From Methanobacterium sp. (GTDB taxonomy: Archaea; Methanobacteriota; Methanobacteria; Methanobacteriales; Methanobacteriaceae): a DNA stretch of 7,421 nt. Positions within the stretch are counted from its first letter, which is position 1. Each line of letters begins with the position of its first letter. The stretch spans positions 11,688 to 19,108 of the forward strand of contig PMMV01000115.1 of assembly GCA_003162115.1 (NCBI GenBank). The letters run 5' to 3'. Shown piece after piece: positions 1-6,375 of the stretch. Position numbers and translations under genes: made by a program. The notes under the pieces are model-generated. The model was not told the origin of the DNA. It did no database searches and saw nothing but the letters and a program-made list of their open reading frames with translations.

Positions 1-329
1 GGAGTGATAATAATAATATTTTTACCATTTTTGCAGAGTAATATAGCTTCTCCTCCAGTTTTATCCCTAAATGCCTTTAATTTTTCCCCTGCTAACTTAA
101 ATTCTTCTGGACTGTCTCTTTCAAGGTTGCTCATATCCATTATAATTGGATTTTTTTCCTCGGTGATCTGACTCAATGCAAAGTCAAAGTCATCAAGGCT
201 TTTCGCCTTCATGAGGATTATCTCATAGAAAGAGTGTTCTGGAACAATTATGGTTTCCTGTTCTTCTTTATCTTCTTTTTCTTCATCCATACCAATATTT
301 TTCTTTATAATATCCAATACGTCCTTCAT
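1..329 (-). CDS. sepF: Archaeal cell division protein SepF (partial, C-terminus off the window)
   Basis: SepF anchors the FtsZ ring to the inner face of the cell membrane, and in archaea that use FtsZ it appears to be the main or only anchor. The visible 109 codons start at ATG 329-327. Residues 1-13 ([13 protein letters not shown]) look like the amphipathic membrane-targeting helix, residues 14-25 are a charged linker, and from about residue 27 the SepF/DUF552 core begins, with the typical [14 protein letters not shown] stretch at 64-77 and [11 protein letters not shown] at 92-102. The protein runs off the left edge; I expect roughly 30-40 more residues from the usual family length. The start codon overlaps the stop of the upstream DUF1611 gene as ATGA, so translation is probably coupled; only a weak GGGG sits about 10 bases upstream. 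Family assignment is from sequence pattern and is fairly secure. Confidence 0.88.
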   Translation of the reverse strand, partial: MKDVLDIIKKNIGMDEEKEDKEEQETIIVPEHSFYEIILMKAKSLDDFDFALSQITEEKNPIIMDMSNLERDSPEEFKLAGEKLKAFRDKTGGEAILLCKNGKNIIIIT

Positions 330-1384
330 TTCTTAAAGTCCCCTATATGATCAATAATTATATCTATCAATCGTGATGCTCCACCATCTGTCACATCTAC
401 AGCTGGCAAATCATATTCTTCCTCATAATTATGAACTTCAGTTTTATCGCTAACATTTCTTAAATTCAATGATAAACCTACTACTTTTGTTGGTTCCAAT
501 GCTTCAATAGCTTTAACTTCGAATTCTATACCCCTAGGTTCTCTATAAGGATGATTTGGCCTGTGACACACAACAGTGGCTATGGGCATTGCACCAATGA
601 GAATAGCTGCAGAAAGTCCTCTTGGATGGGGATTACCCTTTTCAGTGAGGCTTGATTGACCTTCAATAAAAATTATATCAGGATTTTTTTTATCTTCCAT
701 GTATTTAATTGAACCTATGACTGCTGATGCTACATCCATCACAGAAAGACTGCCAGCTCTGAAGTTAATATCTACTGGTTGTTCAAATCCCATTTCATCG
801 GTTGAAATTACAACGGCATTTAAACCCTTCTCTTTAGCGGCTTTACCCAACAATCTTGTTGTAGTTCTCTTACCGCACTCCTGAGATGTACCCCCAACAA
901 ATACCACGGGTGTTTTAGGTTTGTAATCAAGTTTTGGCAAGATTTCAGTGCACATTGGTGGTGCGGTGCCAAATATATTCCTTATTACATCAAGACGTGG
1001 ACTTATCTCCTTCAAAATAACGCCTTTAGTCTTTGCAAATTTTAAAATTGCCTCATTCTGGGAAATTGGCAGTGATCTAAATGAAGTAATAACATTCTTC
1101 CCGTTATCTATTGCTTCAACAGCATATTTAAGAGCTGTTCCCTCAGCACCTATTGGAAGCATTATGGCTACACTCTTAGCATTGGTCTTTTTGATTACTT
1201 CTTTTAAATCTTGAGATATAACGCTTTTACAAAATTTCATACCCTGTTTTTCAGGGTCATCGTCAATGAATCCACATGCTTCAACACCTTCAAAATTTGC
1301 AAATTTTTCGCCCCCACCACCACATCCTATGATAATAAATGGGTTGAGATCTTGAATTTCTTGAAGAGAAGTTATAAAATACAA
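326..1384 (-). CDS. DUF1611 family protein (Rossmann-like N-domain plus P-loop-like C-domain)
   Basis: This 352-residue protein matches the DUF1611 architecture. The N-terminal half has a glycine-rich nucleotide-binding turn (GCGGGGEKF, residues 20-28) and an acidic [10 protein letters not shown] segment (39-48) as in NAD-type Rossmann folds. The C-terminal half has a Walker-A-like loop ([12 protein letters not shown], 164-175), a TDEMGF motif (195-200) and a Walker-B-like DIIFIEGQ (236-243) followed by NPHPRGLS. As I recall, one DUF1611 branch (DgcN) works in D-glutamate catabolism; nothing here supports that substrate, so I leave the reaction open. The start is TTG at 1384: no ATG lies between it and the glycine motif, and a near-perfect AGGAGTGATCC precedes it. 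It forms a two-gene unit with sepF through a 4-base overlap, and is divergent from the roadblock gene. Confidence 0.82.
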   Translation of the reverse strand: MYFITSLQEIQDLNPFIIIGCGGGGEKFANFEGVEACGFIDDDPEKQGMKFCKSVISQDLKEVIKKTNAKSVAIMLPIGAEGTALKYAVEAIDNGKNVITSFRSLPISQNEAILKFAKTKGVILKEISPRLDVIRNIFGTAPPMCTEILPKLDYKPKTPVVFVGGTSQECGKRTTTRLLGKAAKEKGLNAVVISTDEMGFEQPVDINFRAGSLSVMDVASAVIGSIKYMEDKKNPDIIFIEGQSSLTEKGNPHPRGLSAAILIGAMPIATVVCHRPNHPYREPRGIEFEVKAIEALEPTKVVGLSLNLRNVSDKTEVHNYEEEYDLPAVDVTDGGASRLIDIIIDHIGDFKK

Positions 1385-1385
1385 A

Positions 1386-1396
1386 GGATCACTCCT
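1386..1396 (-). promoter_or_regulatory. Ribosome binding site fixing the TTG start of the DUF1611 gene
   Basis: Read on the minus strand the bases are AGGAGTGATCC, an almost complete complement of the 3' end of archaeal 16S rRNA (AGGAGGTGATCC). The GGAG core ends 7 bases before TTG 1384-1382, which is why I accept the TTG as the true start. Confidence 0.8.
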
Positions 1397-1435
1397 ATTA
1401 ATTTAGTGAATTTACAGAGAAACTTTACATTACCT

Positions 1436-1450
1436 ATTTATTTAATAAAT
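1436..1450. repeat. AT-only inverted repeat in the divergent DUF1611/roadblock promoter region
   Basis: ATTTATT-T-AATAAAT is a perfect 7-base inverted repeat around one central T. It lies 52-66 bases upstream of the DUF1611 start and 11 bases upstream of the roadblock TATA box, where it could be a repressor site or simply the TATA element for the minus-strand gene. In DNA this AT-rich such repeats arise by chance, so the functional reading is weak. Confidence 0.3.
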
Positions 1451-1460
1451 GTTAAACCAA

Positions 1461-1470
1461 GATATATACT
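1461..1470 (+). promoter_or_regulatory. TATA-box promoter of the roadblock gene
   Basis: GATATATACT preceded by AAACCAA (a BRE-like purine/A stretch) is centred about 42 bases before the ATG at 1507. Transcription starting about 26 bases downstream of the box would give a short leader that still contains the TTGGAGG ribosome site at 1493-1499. Confidence 0.6.
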
Positions 1471-1492
1471 TTGGGTAGATACTCAATTCTAT

Positions 1493-1499
1493 TTGGAGG
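1493..1499 (+). promoter_or_regulatory. Ribosome binding site choosing ATG 1507 for the roadblock gene
   Basis: TTGGAGG lies 7 bases before ATG 1507-1509. An in-frame TTG at 1471 would extend the protein by 12 residues, but it has no ribosome site, overlaps the promoter and would place this Shine-Dalgarno inside the gene. Confidence 0.8.
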
Positions 1500-1506
1500 C
1501 ATTGTT

Positions 1507-1863
1507 ATGGTGGATATGATAGAGAGAATACTTAAGGATTTAGGAAGGATCAACGGTGTTAATGGATCACTGGTTGTTGGAAAAGATGGTTTAATTATCG
1601 AAAGTGAAGTTCCTGGAGATATAGATTCAGAACTTGTAGCAGCTATGGCATCTGCTGTTTTCGGTACGGCGGAAAGATCTGCAGAGGAAATGAAACATGA
1701 ACCACTGCAGCAGGTAATGATAGAAGGAGAAAAAGGTAAAACTCTTATGATAGATGCAGGCGAGGGAATTTTGGTTGTAATAACTGATATATCAATAAAC
1801 CTCGGTCTCATAAGGATTGAGATGAGAAGAAGTGCTGAACGTGTAGTTGACATGTTAAGTTAA
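1507..1863 (+). CDS. Roadblock/LC7 domain protein
   Basis: A 118-residue single-domain protein of the roadblock/LC7 (MglB-like) superfamily, small cytoplasmic dimers that usually bind small Ras-like GTPases or act in polarity and signalling complexes. The pattern is clear: an N-terminal helix (residues 3-15), then [18 protein letters not shown] (17-34) as the first two strands, a long central helix containing [21 protein letters not shown], then strands around [17 protein letters not shown] and EGILVVITD, ending in a helix with an arginine-rich [10 protein letters not shown]. The length is normal for the family. The start at ATG 1507 is fixed by TTGGAGG. No GTPase gene is visible, so its partner is unknown. 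It has its own TATA promoter and is followed 46 bases later by the kinase gene, probably on the same transcript. Confidence 0.88.
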   Translation: MVDMIERILKDLGRINGVNGSLVVGKDGLIIESEVPGDIDSELVAAMASAVFGTAERSAEEMKHEPLQQVMIEGEKGKTLMIDAGEGILVVITDISINLGLIRIEMRRSAERVVDMLS

Positions 1864-1866
1864 GTT

Positions 1867-1890
1867 TTAAATCTGTTTTTCTGGATTTAA
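1867..1890 (+). repeat. Intergenic hairpin between the roadblock and kinase genes
   Basis: TTAAATC (1867-1873) and GATTTAA (1884-1890) form a perfect 7-base inverted repeat with a 10-base, T-rich loop (TGTTTTTCTG). It sits 3 bases after the roadblock stop codon and 6 bases before the GGGGAGG ribosome site of the next gene. In RNA it could attenuate transcription, set an mRNA processing point or shape access to the ribosome site. Confidence 0.45.
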
Positions 1891-1896
1891 GACATT

Positions 1897-1903
1897 GGGG
1901 AGG
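1897..1903 (+). promoter_or_regulatory. Ribosome binding site fixing TTG 1910 as the kinase start
   Basis: GGGGAGG followed by six A residues places TTG 1910-1912 at ideal distance. A longer reading starting at TTG 1895 overlaps this ribosome site itself and adds only GRKK-type residues, so it is unlikely. Confidence 0.8.
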
Positions 1904-1909
1904 AAAAAA

Positions 1910-2905
1910 TTGAGAAAACCCTACGTTATACTTATTGGAAGTGCATCAGGTATTGGAAAATCTACTATAGCCTCTGAACTGGCAAAGGAATTGGGAATAA
2001 AACATTTAATTGAGACAGACTTTATCAGAGCCATAGTCCGTGGAATAATAGGCCCAGACTATGCACCCTCACTACACAAATCCTCATTTGATGCTTACAC
2101 AACACTTAGGGACAAAGAAAGATATGATGGAGACTCAGATGCATTGATTGAAGCTGGTTTTGAAGATCACGCCTCTTTTGTAATTCCTGCAATTGAAAGG
2201 GTTATAAGAAGAGCTGTGGACGACTTCGACGATGTGGTGATAGAAGGAGTGCACCTGGTACCAGGTTTTATTAATATTGATAAATTTAAAGACGTTGCTT
2301 CAATCCATTTTTTCATATTAACTGCTGACAAAGAAGTTCATAAAGAAAGATTTGTAAAAAGAGCCATGAAAATAAAACGTGGCGGTAAACATTTGGAATA
2401 CTTCAAAGAAAACAGAATCATAAACGATTATCTTGTAAAAAGTGCCACTGAACATGGGATACCAGTAATTAACAACATCAATATTGATAATACAATAAAA
2501 CGGATGCTAACTTTAATAAGAGAAATTTGTAAAGTTATGCTTTTCAAACATTCAGTTGACCAACTTGGGGAAGAAACATCCATTATACTGGATAAATACG
2601 GTGGTAGAATGGTTGATGTCTCATATTTCCTTCCAGGTTTTGGAGAACCATTGAAAAGAAATGTAAACGTTTTTGATCCGATAGAGGCTAAACGTTTTAT
2701 CGACAAGTTACAGGACACCCCACAGAGGAAAAAAGATCTTGAAAATCTATACAGACTTTCAGATAATGTACACAGCCACAAAATATGTGCTCCTGACCAA
2801 GAAACGCTGAAGAAAATGATCGAAGATCTAGATAAAAAGGGATTTCTTTATAATAATGAAGAAGTTAAACCTTCAAAAACAGAATCAGAAAATCAAGCAT
2901 CATAA
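1910..2905 (+). CDS. 2-phosphoglycerate kinase-like P-loop kinase with C-terminal extension
   Basis: A 331-residue protein whose first ~208 residues form a P-loop kinase of the 2-phosphoglycerate kinase family. The enzyme makes 2,3-bisphosphoglycerate, the precursor of cyclic 2,3-diphosphoglycerate, an abundant solute of several methanogens. Visible motifs are Walker [11 protein letters not shown] (10-19), the [11 protein letters not shown] signature (35-45), and a Walker-B-like [11 protein letters not shown] (109-119), with an arginine/lysine-rich lid near 144-160 ([18 protein letters not shown]). As I recall, classical archaeal 2PGKs carry an N-terminal ATP-cone ahead of the kinase; here there is none, and instead about 120 residues follow the kinase, ending in a low-complexity tail. 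It may therefore be the second, less understood paralogue with a different substrate. The start at TTG 1910 is set by GGGGAGG. It probably shares the roadblock transcript. Confidence 0.8.
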   Translation: MRKPYVILIGSASGIGKSTIASELAKELGIKHLIETDFIRAIVRGIIGPDYAPSLHKSSFDAYTTLRDKERYDGDSDALIEAGFEDHASFVIPAIERVIRRAVDDFDDVVIEGVHLVPGFINIDKFKDVASIHFFILTADKEVHKERFVKRAMKIKRGGKHLEYFKENRIINDYLVKSATEHGIPVINNINIDNTIKRMLTLIREICKVMLFKHSVDQLGEETSIILDKYGGRMVDVSYFLPGFGEPLKRNVNVFDPIEAKRFIDKLQDTPQRKKDLENLYRLSDNVHSHKICAPDQETLKKMIEDLDKKGFLYNNEEVKPSKTESENQAS

Positions 2906-2907
2906 TT

Positions 2908-2940
2908 ATCATTCAATGATTTACCTTAAAATTTTTTTCT
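2908..2940 (+). terminator. Probable terminator after the kinase gene
   Basis: An inverted repeat ATCATT-C-AATGAT (2908-2920) follows the kinase stop codon by two bases, and a run of seven T residues lies at 2932-2938. Archaeal termination mainly needs the T-run, so some transcripts likely end here; the stem is weak because its centre is a single base. Confidence 0.45.
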
Positions 2941-2947
2941 TATAACA
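2938..2947 (+). promoter_or_regulatory. Possible TATA box for the ZPR1 gene
   Basis: TCTTATAACA lies about 34 bases before the TTG start. The spacing to the Shine-Dalgarno at 2963 is tight for a normal TATA-to-start distance, so the gene may instead rely partly on read-through from the kinase gene. Confidence 0.35.
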
Positions 2948-2961
2948 AAAATTAAATCTAC

Positions 2962-2966
2962 AGGAG
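2962..2966 (+). promoter_or_regulatory. Ribosome binding site for ZPR1 with a competing out-of-frame ATG
   Basis: AGGAG is 5 bases from ATG 2972, which opens only a five-codon peptide (MIEQY, stop TAG 2987-2989), and 9 bases from the in-frame TTG 2976 that starts ZPR1. The two starts overlap in ATGATTG. Confidence 0.55.
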
Positions 2967-2975
2967 AGTTCATGA

Positions 2976-3539
2976 TTGAGCAATATTAGTACCGATTGCC
3001 CTGTTTGTAAGGGTAAAAATACATTAGAAATGACCAGTAAAACAGAGAACATACCTTATTTCGGGGAGATTATGGAATCAACCCTTTTATGCTCCGAGTG
3101 TGGATACAGACATTCTGATACCATATGTCTGGAGCAGAAAGAACCCGTTAAGTACACCCTTGAGATTAATAAAAACAATATTAATGCCCGTATTGTTAAA
3201 TCACAGACAGCAACTCTCAGCATACCTGAACTAGGACTTAAAGTAGAGCCAGGTCCAAAATCACAGGGTTATGTATCGAATATTGAAGGTGTACTCAACA
3301 GATTTGAATCAGCTGTTGCTACTGCAATGGAATGGGCTGAAGAAGAGCAAATAAAAGGAAATGCTCTTAGAATACTTGAAAAGATTGAAAATTTGAAATA
3401 CGGGAATGAAACAGCTACCCTCGTGATTGAAGATCCCTTCGGACACAGCATTATAATCCATGATGATGCAAAACACAGAAAATTGACTGAAGATGAAATA
3501 AACAAACTAAATACCGGTTTTACAACCTTTGAAAAGTAA
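2976..3539 (+). CDS. ZPR1-type zinc-finger protein
   Basis: A 187-residue archaeal ZPR1 homologue. The zinc finger is explicit: Cys8 and Cys11 (CPVC) and Cys39 and Cys42 (CSEC), with the family signature [11 protein letters not shown] between them (26-36) and GYRHSD (43-48) after. The remainder matches the ZPR1 beta-rich domain, including [35 protein letters not shown] and the [10 protein letters not shown] stretch. Eukaryotic ZPR1 carries two such units and is reported to assist folding of elongation factor eEF1A; archaeal proteins have one, and a similar role with aEF1A is an inference. The start is TTG 2976, since the closest ATG (2972) is out of frame and the cysteines begin seven codons in. 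An AGGAG lies 9 bases upstream. The 3' end is convergent with the histone-fold gene. Confidence 0.88.
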   Translation: MSNISTDCPVCKGKNTLEMTSKTENIPYFGEIMESTLLCSECGYRHSDTICLEQKEPVKYTLEINKNNINARIVKSQTATLSIPELGLKVEPGPKSQGYVSNIEGVLNRFESAVATAMEWAEEEQIKGNALRILEKIENLKYGNETATLVIEDPFGHSIIIHDDAKHRKLTEDEINKLNTGFTTFEK

Positions 3540-3574
3540 TAATGCCTGAGTAGTCATTTAATTAACAATTTCTA

Positions 3575-3600
3575 GATTTTTACAATTTTTTTTAAAAAAT
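3575..3600. terminator. Bidirectional T-tract terminator between convergent genes
   Basis: On the plus strand TTTTT (3577-3581) and TTTTTTTT (3586-3593) follow the ZPR1 gene; the adjoining A-run 3594-3599 gives TTTTTT on the minus strand after the histone-fold gene. The tract is self-complementary in part (TTTTTTAAAAAA), fitting poly-U termination in both directions. Confidence 0.6.
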
Positions 3601-3612
3601 GAAAATGAGATT

Positions 3613-4152
3613 TTAGAATATCTCATCACTTTCATCAACATCCTTAAGCTTGAGAGATTTTTTAACATCCATGGTAAGGGCGTCGCAGTCGGCTTTTATA
3701 GCTTCGAGATGTTTTAATATCCTTAATTTTTCCTCATTAATTCTTTTAATATTGGTGTAGGGATATATAGATTCTTTGAGCATTTCGTATTCAATTGTTG
3801 TGTAGGGGTAATCATTCAGCTGTTCGCAAACTCTTTCAAGCACTTCTCCAAGGAATTTGTTCATCTCAACTTTAACTCTCTCCCTTATCATCTTGTCCTT
3901 GTCCAGATTCTTCTTCATGAGCCTTACAACTTCAGCCTTTGCAAATGGTAAACCTTCATCTTCGATAGGTCGTCCTTCCTCATCAAATTCTTCTATCAAA
4001 TCTTCTTCAGATTCATCAACATTTTCTGCAGATGATCCTCCTTCATTTTCTTCAGTTATATCTGTAATCGTTTCATCCTTCAATTCTTCTGTTGAATTTT
4101 CAGTTATATCTTCATTAGATTCTATATATTCTTCTTCTTTATCATCAAACAT
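3613..4152 (-). CDS. Acidic-tailed histone-fold protein with C-terminal coiled coil (putative)
   Basis: A 179-residue protein in three parts. Residues 1-67 are extremely acidic: I count 31 Asp/Glu against 3 basic residues. Residues 68-132 align without a gap to archaeal histone HMfB as I remember it: [12 protein letters not shown] matches LPIAPIGRII (helix 1), the hydrophobic spacing of helix 2 is kept (I89, V93, M97, F100, V104, V108, L112), and TTIEYEML matches KTIKAEDI (loop 2, helix 3). The arginine and aspartate of the usual histone R-D clamp become tyrosine and methionine. Residues 138-167 form a helix with a 3-4 hydrophobic repeat (I145, L149, I152, C156, L159, V163), a likely coiled coil. 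The ATG start has GGAGG 6 bases upstream. Function is unknown: DNA bridging, histone chaperoning or regulation are all possible. It is a single-gene unit with its own promoter. Confidence 0.7.
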   Translation of the reverse strand: MFDDKEEEYIESNEDITENSTEELKDETITDITEENEGGSSAENVDESEEDLIEEFDEEGRPIEDEGLPFAKAEVVRLMKKNLDKDKMIRERVKVEMNKFLGEVLERVCEQLNDYPYTTIEYEMLKESIYPYTNIKRINEEKLRILKHLEAIKADCDALTMDVKKSLKLKDVDESDEIF

Positions 4153-4193
4153 GAAATTCCTCCATCTTTATTCACATACGATCTGAAAACTTT

Positions 4194-4228
4194 CTTTATA
4201 AATGATCTGTAAAAAAACATATATAAAG
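4194..4228 (-). promoter_or_regulatory. Promoter region of the histone-fold gene, two TATA-like boxes
   Basis: On the minus strand TTTATAAAG (4202-4194) is centred 46 bases before the ATG, the right distance for a short leader holding GGAGG. A second box, CTTTATATA (4228-4220), lies 25 bases farther upstream, separated by a run of seven T residues. Either could be used. Confidence 0.5.
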
Positions 4229-4284
4229 TTATTGCATTAGATTGAAATTCGACCCTATAATTTGTATTAATCAAAGGAAAATCA

Positions 4285-4296
4285 TGATAATTATCA
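4285..4296. repeat. Perfect 12-base palindrome TGATAATTATCA
   Basis: The palindrome lies in the 235-base gap between nadC and the histone-fold gene, 92 bases past the nadC stop and more than 130 bases before the histone-fold start. It is a possible protein-binding site, but AT-rich composition makes chance plausible. Otherwise the gap holds only the promoter region and minus-strand T-runs (near 4304-4310 and 4211-4217) that could end nadC transcripts. Confidence 0.3.
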
Positions 4297-4387
4297 AGCA
4301 TAAAATCAAAAATATAGAAGCATTGTATTTAAGATATAAAATTGAAGGGGTCAACATATCTTTGAACACCATCTCCAACAAATTCAA

Positions 4388-5227
4388 TTAAAGAATTTCA
4401 AGGCTCATATTTAATGACCTTGCAGAATGAGTAATGTATCCTGTTGAAATAACGTCTATTCCAGTTTTTGCATAATCTAAAATGTTATCAGGGTTAATAC
4501 CTCCTGAAACCTCTATTAAAATTTTATTCCGTAATTTTTTATTATCAAGTACAGTTACAACATTCTTTACTTCATTTGGATCCATATTGTCCAACATTAC
4601 TATATCCGCACCACTAATAACGGCTTCTAATGCATCGCCAGTGCTTTCAACCTCAACCTCAACCTTTTTGGTGAAGCTAACATATTTCTTAGCTTTTTCA
4701 ACTGCTTTTTCAACGCTTCCAACAATTGCAATGTGATTGTCCTTTATAAGAATGCTGTCGTCGAGTCTGAAACGATGAGTATCCCCTCCACCCAATCTTA
4801 TAGCTTCTTTTTCAAAAAATTGAAGTCCAGGAGTTGTTTTCCGTGTTCCTGCAACTATTACTCTGTTGTCAACCTTTCTAACTATTTCAACCAGTTTTCG
4901 AGTAATAGTTGATATACCACTCATCCTCATAATAATATTAAGAACTGTTCGCTCTATACTGAGAATAGTTCTTGCATCGCCCTCGATTTCCATTACAGTT
5001 TCGTCTGCAACAACACCTTCACCATCAAATTTTCTAATTATTGTTTTAATAGAGAATTCTTGAAAAATAGAACTGGATAATTCAACACCTGATAAAATCC
5101 CAGCTTCCCTGCTGATAATCTTAGCTTTTACGATAGTATCGGGATTTATTAGAGCGTTGGTTGTTAAATCTTCAAAACCAATGTCCTGATATACCATTTT
5201 AATTATTTCACTAATATCATGCTTCAT
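4388..5227 (-). CDS. nadC: Nicotinate-nucleotide pyrophosphorylase (quinolinate phosphoribosyltransferase)
   Basis: This 279-residue enzyme converts quinolinate and phosphoribosyl pyrophosphate to nicotinate mononucleotide with loss of CO2, the entry to NAD from the de novo pathway (EC 2.4.2.19). The signatures are all present: FEDLTT (18-23), ERTVLN (92-97), SGIST (103-107), GTRKTTPG (127-134) with the phosphate-binding Arg129 and Lys130, [14 protein letters not shown] (139-152), LIKDNH (160-165), then the barrel motifs VEVEVES, DIVMLDN and EVSGGI, and a C-terminal [13 protein letters not shown]. Length is typical. One small departure is Gln136 where PGLR is usual. The ATG start has GTGAT three bases upstream, the 3' part of the ribosome-site consensus. 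nadA and the quinolinate-forming partner are not in view. The gene stands alone, divergent from rnz. Confidence 0.95.
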   Translation of the reverse strand: MKHDISEIIKMVYQDIGFEDLTTNALINPDTIVKAKIISREAGILSGVELSSSIFQEFSIKTIIRKFDGEGVVADETVMEIEGDARTILSIERTVLNIIMRMSGISTITRKLVEIVRKVDNRVIVAGTRKTTPGLQFFEKEAIRLGGGDTHRFRLDDSILIKDNHIAIVGSVEKAVEKAKKYVSFTKKVEVEVESTGDALEAVISGADIVMLDNMDPNEVKNVVTVLDNKKLRNKILIEVSGGINPDNILDYAKTGIDVISTGYITHSARSLNMSLEIL

Positions 5228-5280
5228 TTAATCACTTAACCATCAAAAATCCCATTAAATAGGTTTTTTCTTTTCAAATA

Positions 5281-5290
5281 TTTTTATAAG
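5281..5290 (-). promoter_or_regulatory. TATA-box promoter of nadC
   Basis: On the minus strand CTTATAAAAA lies about 60 bases before the nadC ATG, predicting a leader of roughly 30 bases. Confidence 0.5.
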
Positions 5291-5303
5291 CTTCTATGGG
5301 TAT

Positions 5304-5316
5304 TTCTATATAAAAT
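5304..5316 (+). promoter_or_regulatory. Extra TATA-like element inside the nadC/rnz intergenic region
   Basis: TTCTATATAAAAT is a good plus-strand TATA box, but it lies about 150 bases before rnz, which has a nearer box. It could serve an alternative rnz transcript with a long leader, a small RNA, or (read on the other strand) an upstream nadC promoter. The rest of this 239-base gap shows only weak repeats: GGGT/ACCC (5343-5346, 5354-5357) and a tandem ATCATAAG/ATCATAAA (5394-5409). Confidence 0.3.
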
Positions 5317-5418
5317 AAAAGATATAAATGTTCATAACTAAAGGGTCATTAGAACCCATTTAACAAAAAAATATGAAATTATTGAAGGAAACAATCATAA
5401 GATCATAAAATTATCAAA

Positions 5419-5429
5419 TTTTTATAAAC
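5419..5429 (+). promoter_or_regulatory. TATA-box promoter of the rnz-mscS-sortase unit
   Basis: TTTTTATAAAC is centred about 43 bases before the rnz ATG, giving a short predicted leader that contains GGGTGA (5457-5462), the ribosome site 4 bases before the start. Confidence 0.6.
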
Positions 5430-5466
5430 AGCTTTATTTAATCAAATAATCACAAAGGGTGAAATT

Positions 5467-6375
5467 ATGGAACTCATATTTCTTGGAACGTCATCAGCTA
5501 TACCGACCAATCACAGAAATCACACTGCAATAGCATTAAAAGGGTTTGGAGAGATCATATTACTCGACTGCGGTGAAGGAACCCAGCGACAGATGACAAG
5601 GGCCAGATTAAGTCCCATGAAGATCAAGAAGATGTTCATAACACATTTTCATGGAGACCACATTCTAGGTGTTCCGGGAATGATACAATCCATGGCATTC
5701 AGAGGGAGAACCGAACCTCTACATATATTTGGACCTCCTGGACTTTCAAATTTAATTGAAAATATTAAAAGTTTGGGCTACTTCACGCTATCCTTCGAAA
5801 TAAAAGTACATGAAGTGTTAGATGGAACTGTTTTAGAGGAAGAAGACTATACTGTGAGCTGCTGCAAAACAGAACACTCTGTATTGAATCTGGCATATAG
5901 TTTTAACGAAAAAAGATCACCTAAATTCATTAAGGAACAAGCCTTAGAGTGTGGTGTTAAACCTGGGCCCGATTTCGGAAAGCTTCAAAGGGGGATCTCT
6001 GTTAAAGTTGGAGATACACTAATTAAACCCGAACAAGTACTTGGAAAAGAAAGAAAAGGGCGTAAGATAGTATATTCCGGTGATACCCGCCCATGTAATC
6101 AGATGATAGATTTTGCACAAGATGCTGATATTTTAATACATGAATCTACTTTCAACAATAGCCACCAAGATAATGCTATTGAAACTGGCCATTCCACAGC
6201 AGCGATGGCAGCTGAAATTGCAAAAAAAGCATGTGTAAAAAAATTATTATTAACCCATATCAGCACAAGGTATAAAGACACTAAAACTCTTGAAATGGAA
6301 GCTCGGGATATATTTGAAAATTCCATTGTTGCAGATGATTTGATGATCTTTGAGGTGAAACAAAATGAACCTTGA
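5467..6375 (+). CDS. rnz: Ribonuclease Z (tRNA 3' processing endonuclease)
   Basis: RNase Z cuts the 3' trailer from precursor tRNAs so that CCA can be added (EC 3.1.26.11). This 302-residue protein has the full short-form metallo-beta-lactamase layout: an N-terminal [12 protein letters not shown] strand (3-14), [11 protein letters not shown] (32-42), the zinc motif THFHGDH (59-65; His60, His62, Asp64, His65), His137 in the TEHSV segment, Asp206 in YSGDTRP, ESTF (226-229), GHST (241-244) and His264 in LLTHIS. The segment at about 145-200 ([25 protein letters not shown]) is the usual family insertion that ends in the G-rich substrate loop. The length is typical for the archaeal and bacterial short form. 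The ATG is preceded by GGGTGA. Its last 11 bases overlap the mscS start. Confidence 0.96.
   Translation: MELIFLGTSSAIPTNHRNHTAIALKGFGEIILLDCGEGTQRQMTRARLSPMKIKKMFITHFHGDHILGVPGMIQSMAFRGRTEPLHIFGPPGLSNLIENIKSLGYFTLSFEIKVHEVLDGTVLEEEDYTVSCCKTEHSVLNLAYSFNEKRSPKFIKEQALECGVKPGPDFGKLQRGISVKVGDTLIKPEQVLGKERKGRKIVYSGDTRPCNQMIDFAQDADILIHESTFNNSHQDNAIETGHSTAAMAAEIAKKACVKKLLLTHISTRYKDTKTLEMEARDIFENSIVADDLMIFEVKQNEP
6352..6358 (+). promoter_or_regulatory. Ribosome binding site for mscS inside the rnz coding region
   Basis: GAGGTGA lies 6 bases before ATG 6365 and within the last codons of rnz, confirming the overlapping start and internal translation initiation from one transcript. Confidence 0.75.

Noticed and set aside
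1452..1853. Long minus-strand open frame opposite the roadblock gene
   Set aside because: It is antisense to a clear family member, has serine/isoleucine-rich composition typical of shadow frames and no ribosome site.
3613..4152. Reading the acidic protein as a plain low-complexity hypothetical or as an RNA polymerase delta-like acidic protein
   Set aside because: The acidic part is only the N-terminal third; the remaining residues match the histone-fold helix pattern better than any other fold I can recall.
3857..4186. Plus-strand serine-rich open frame
   Set aside because: It is the antisense of the acidic tail codons (GAA/GAT read as TTC/ATC), which produces Ser/Phe runs; the minus-strand protein has GGAGG and a coherent fold.
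5328..5363. Eleven-codon open frame downstream of the extra TATA box
   Set aside because: It has no Shine-Dalgarno and no recognisable features; too short to support.
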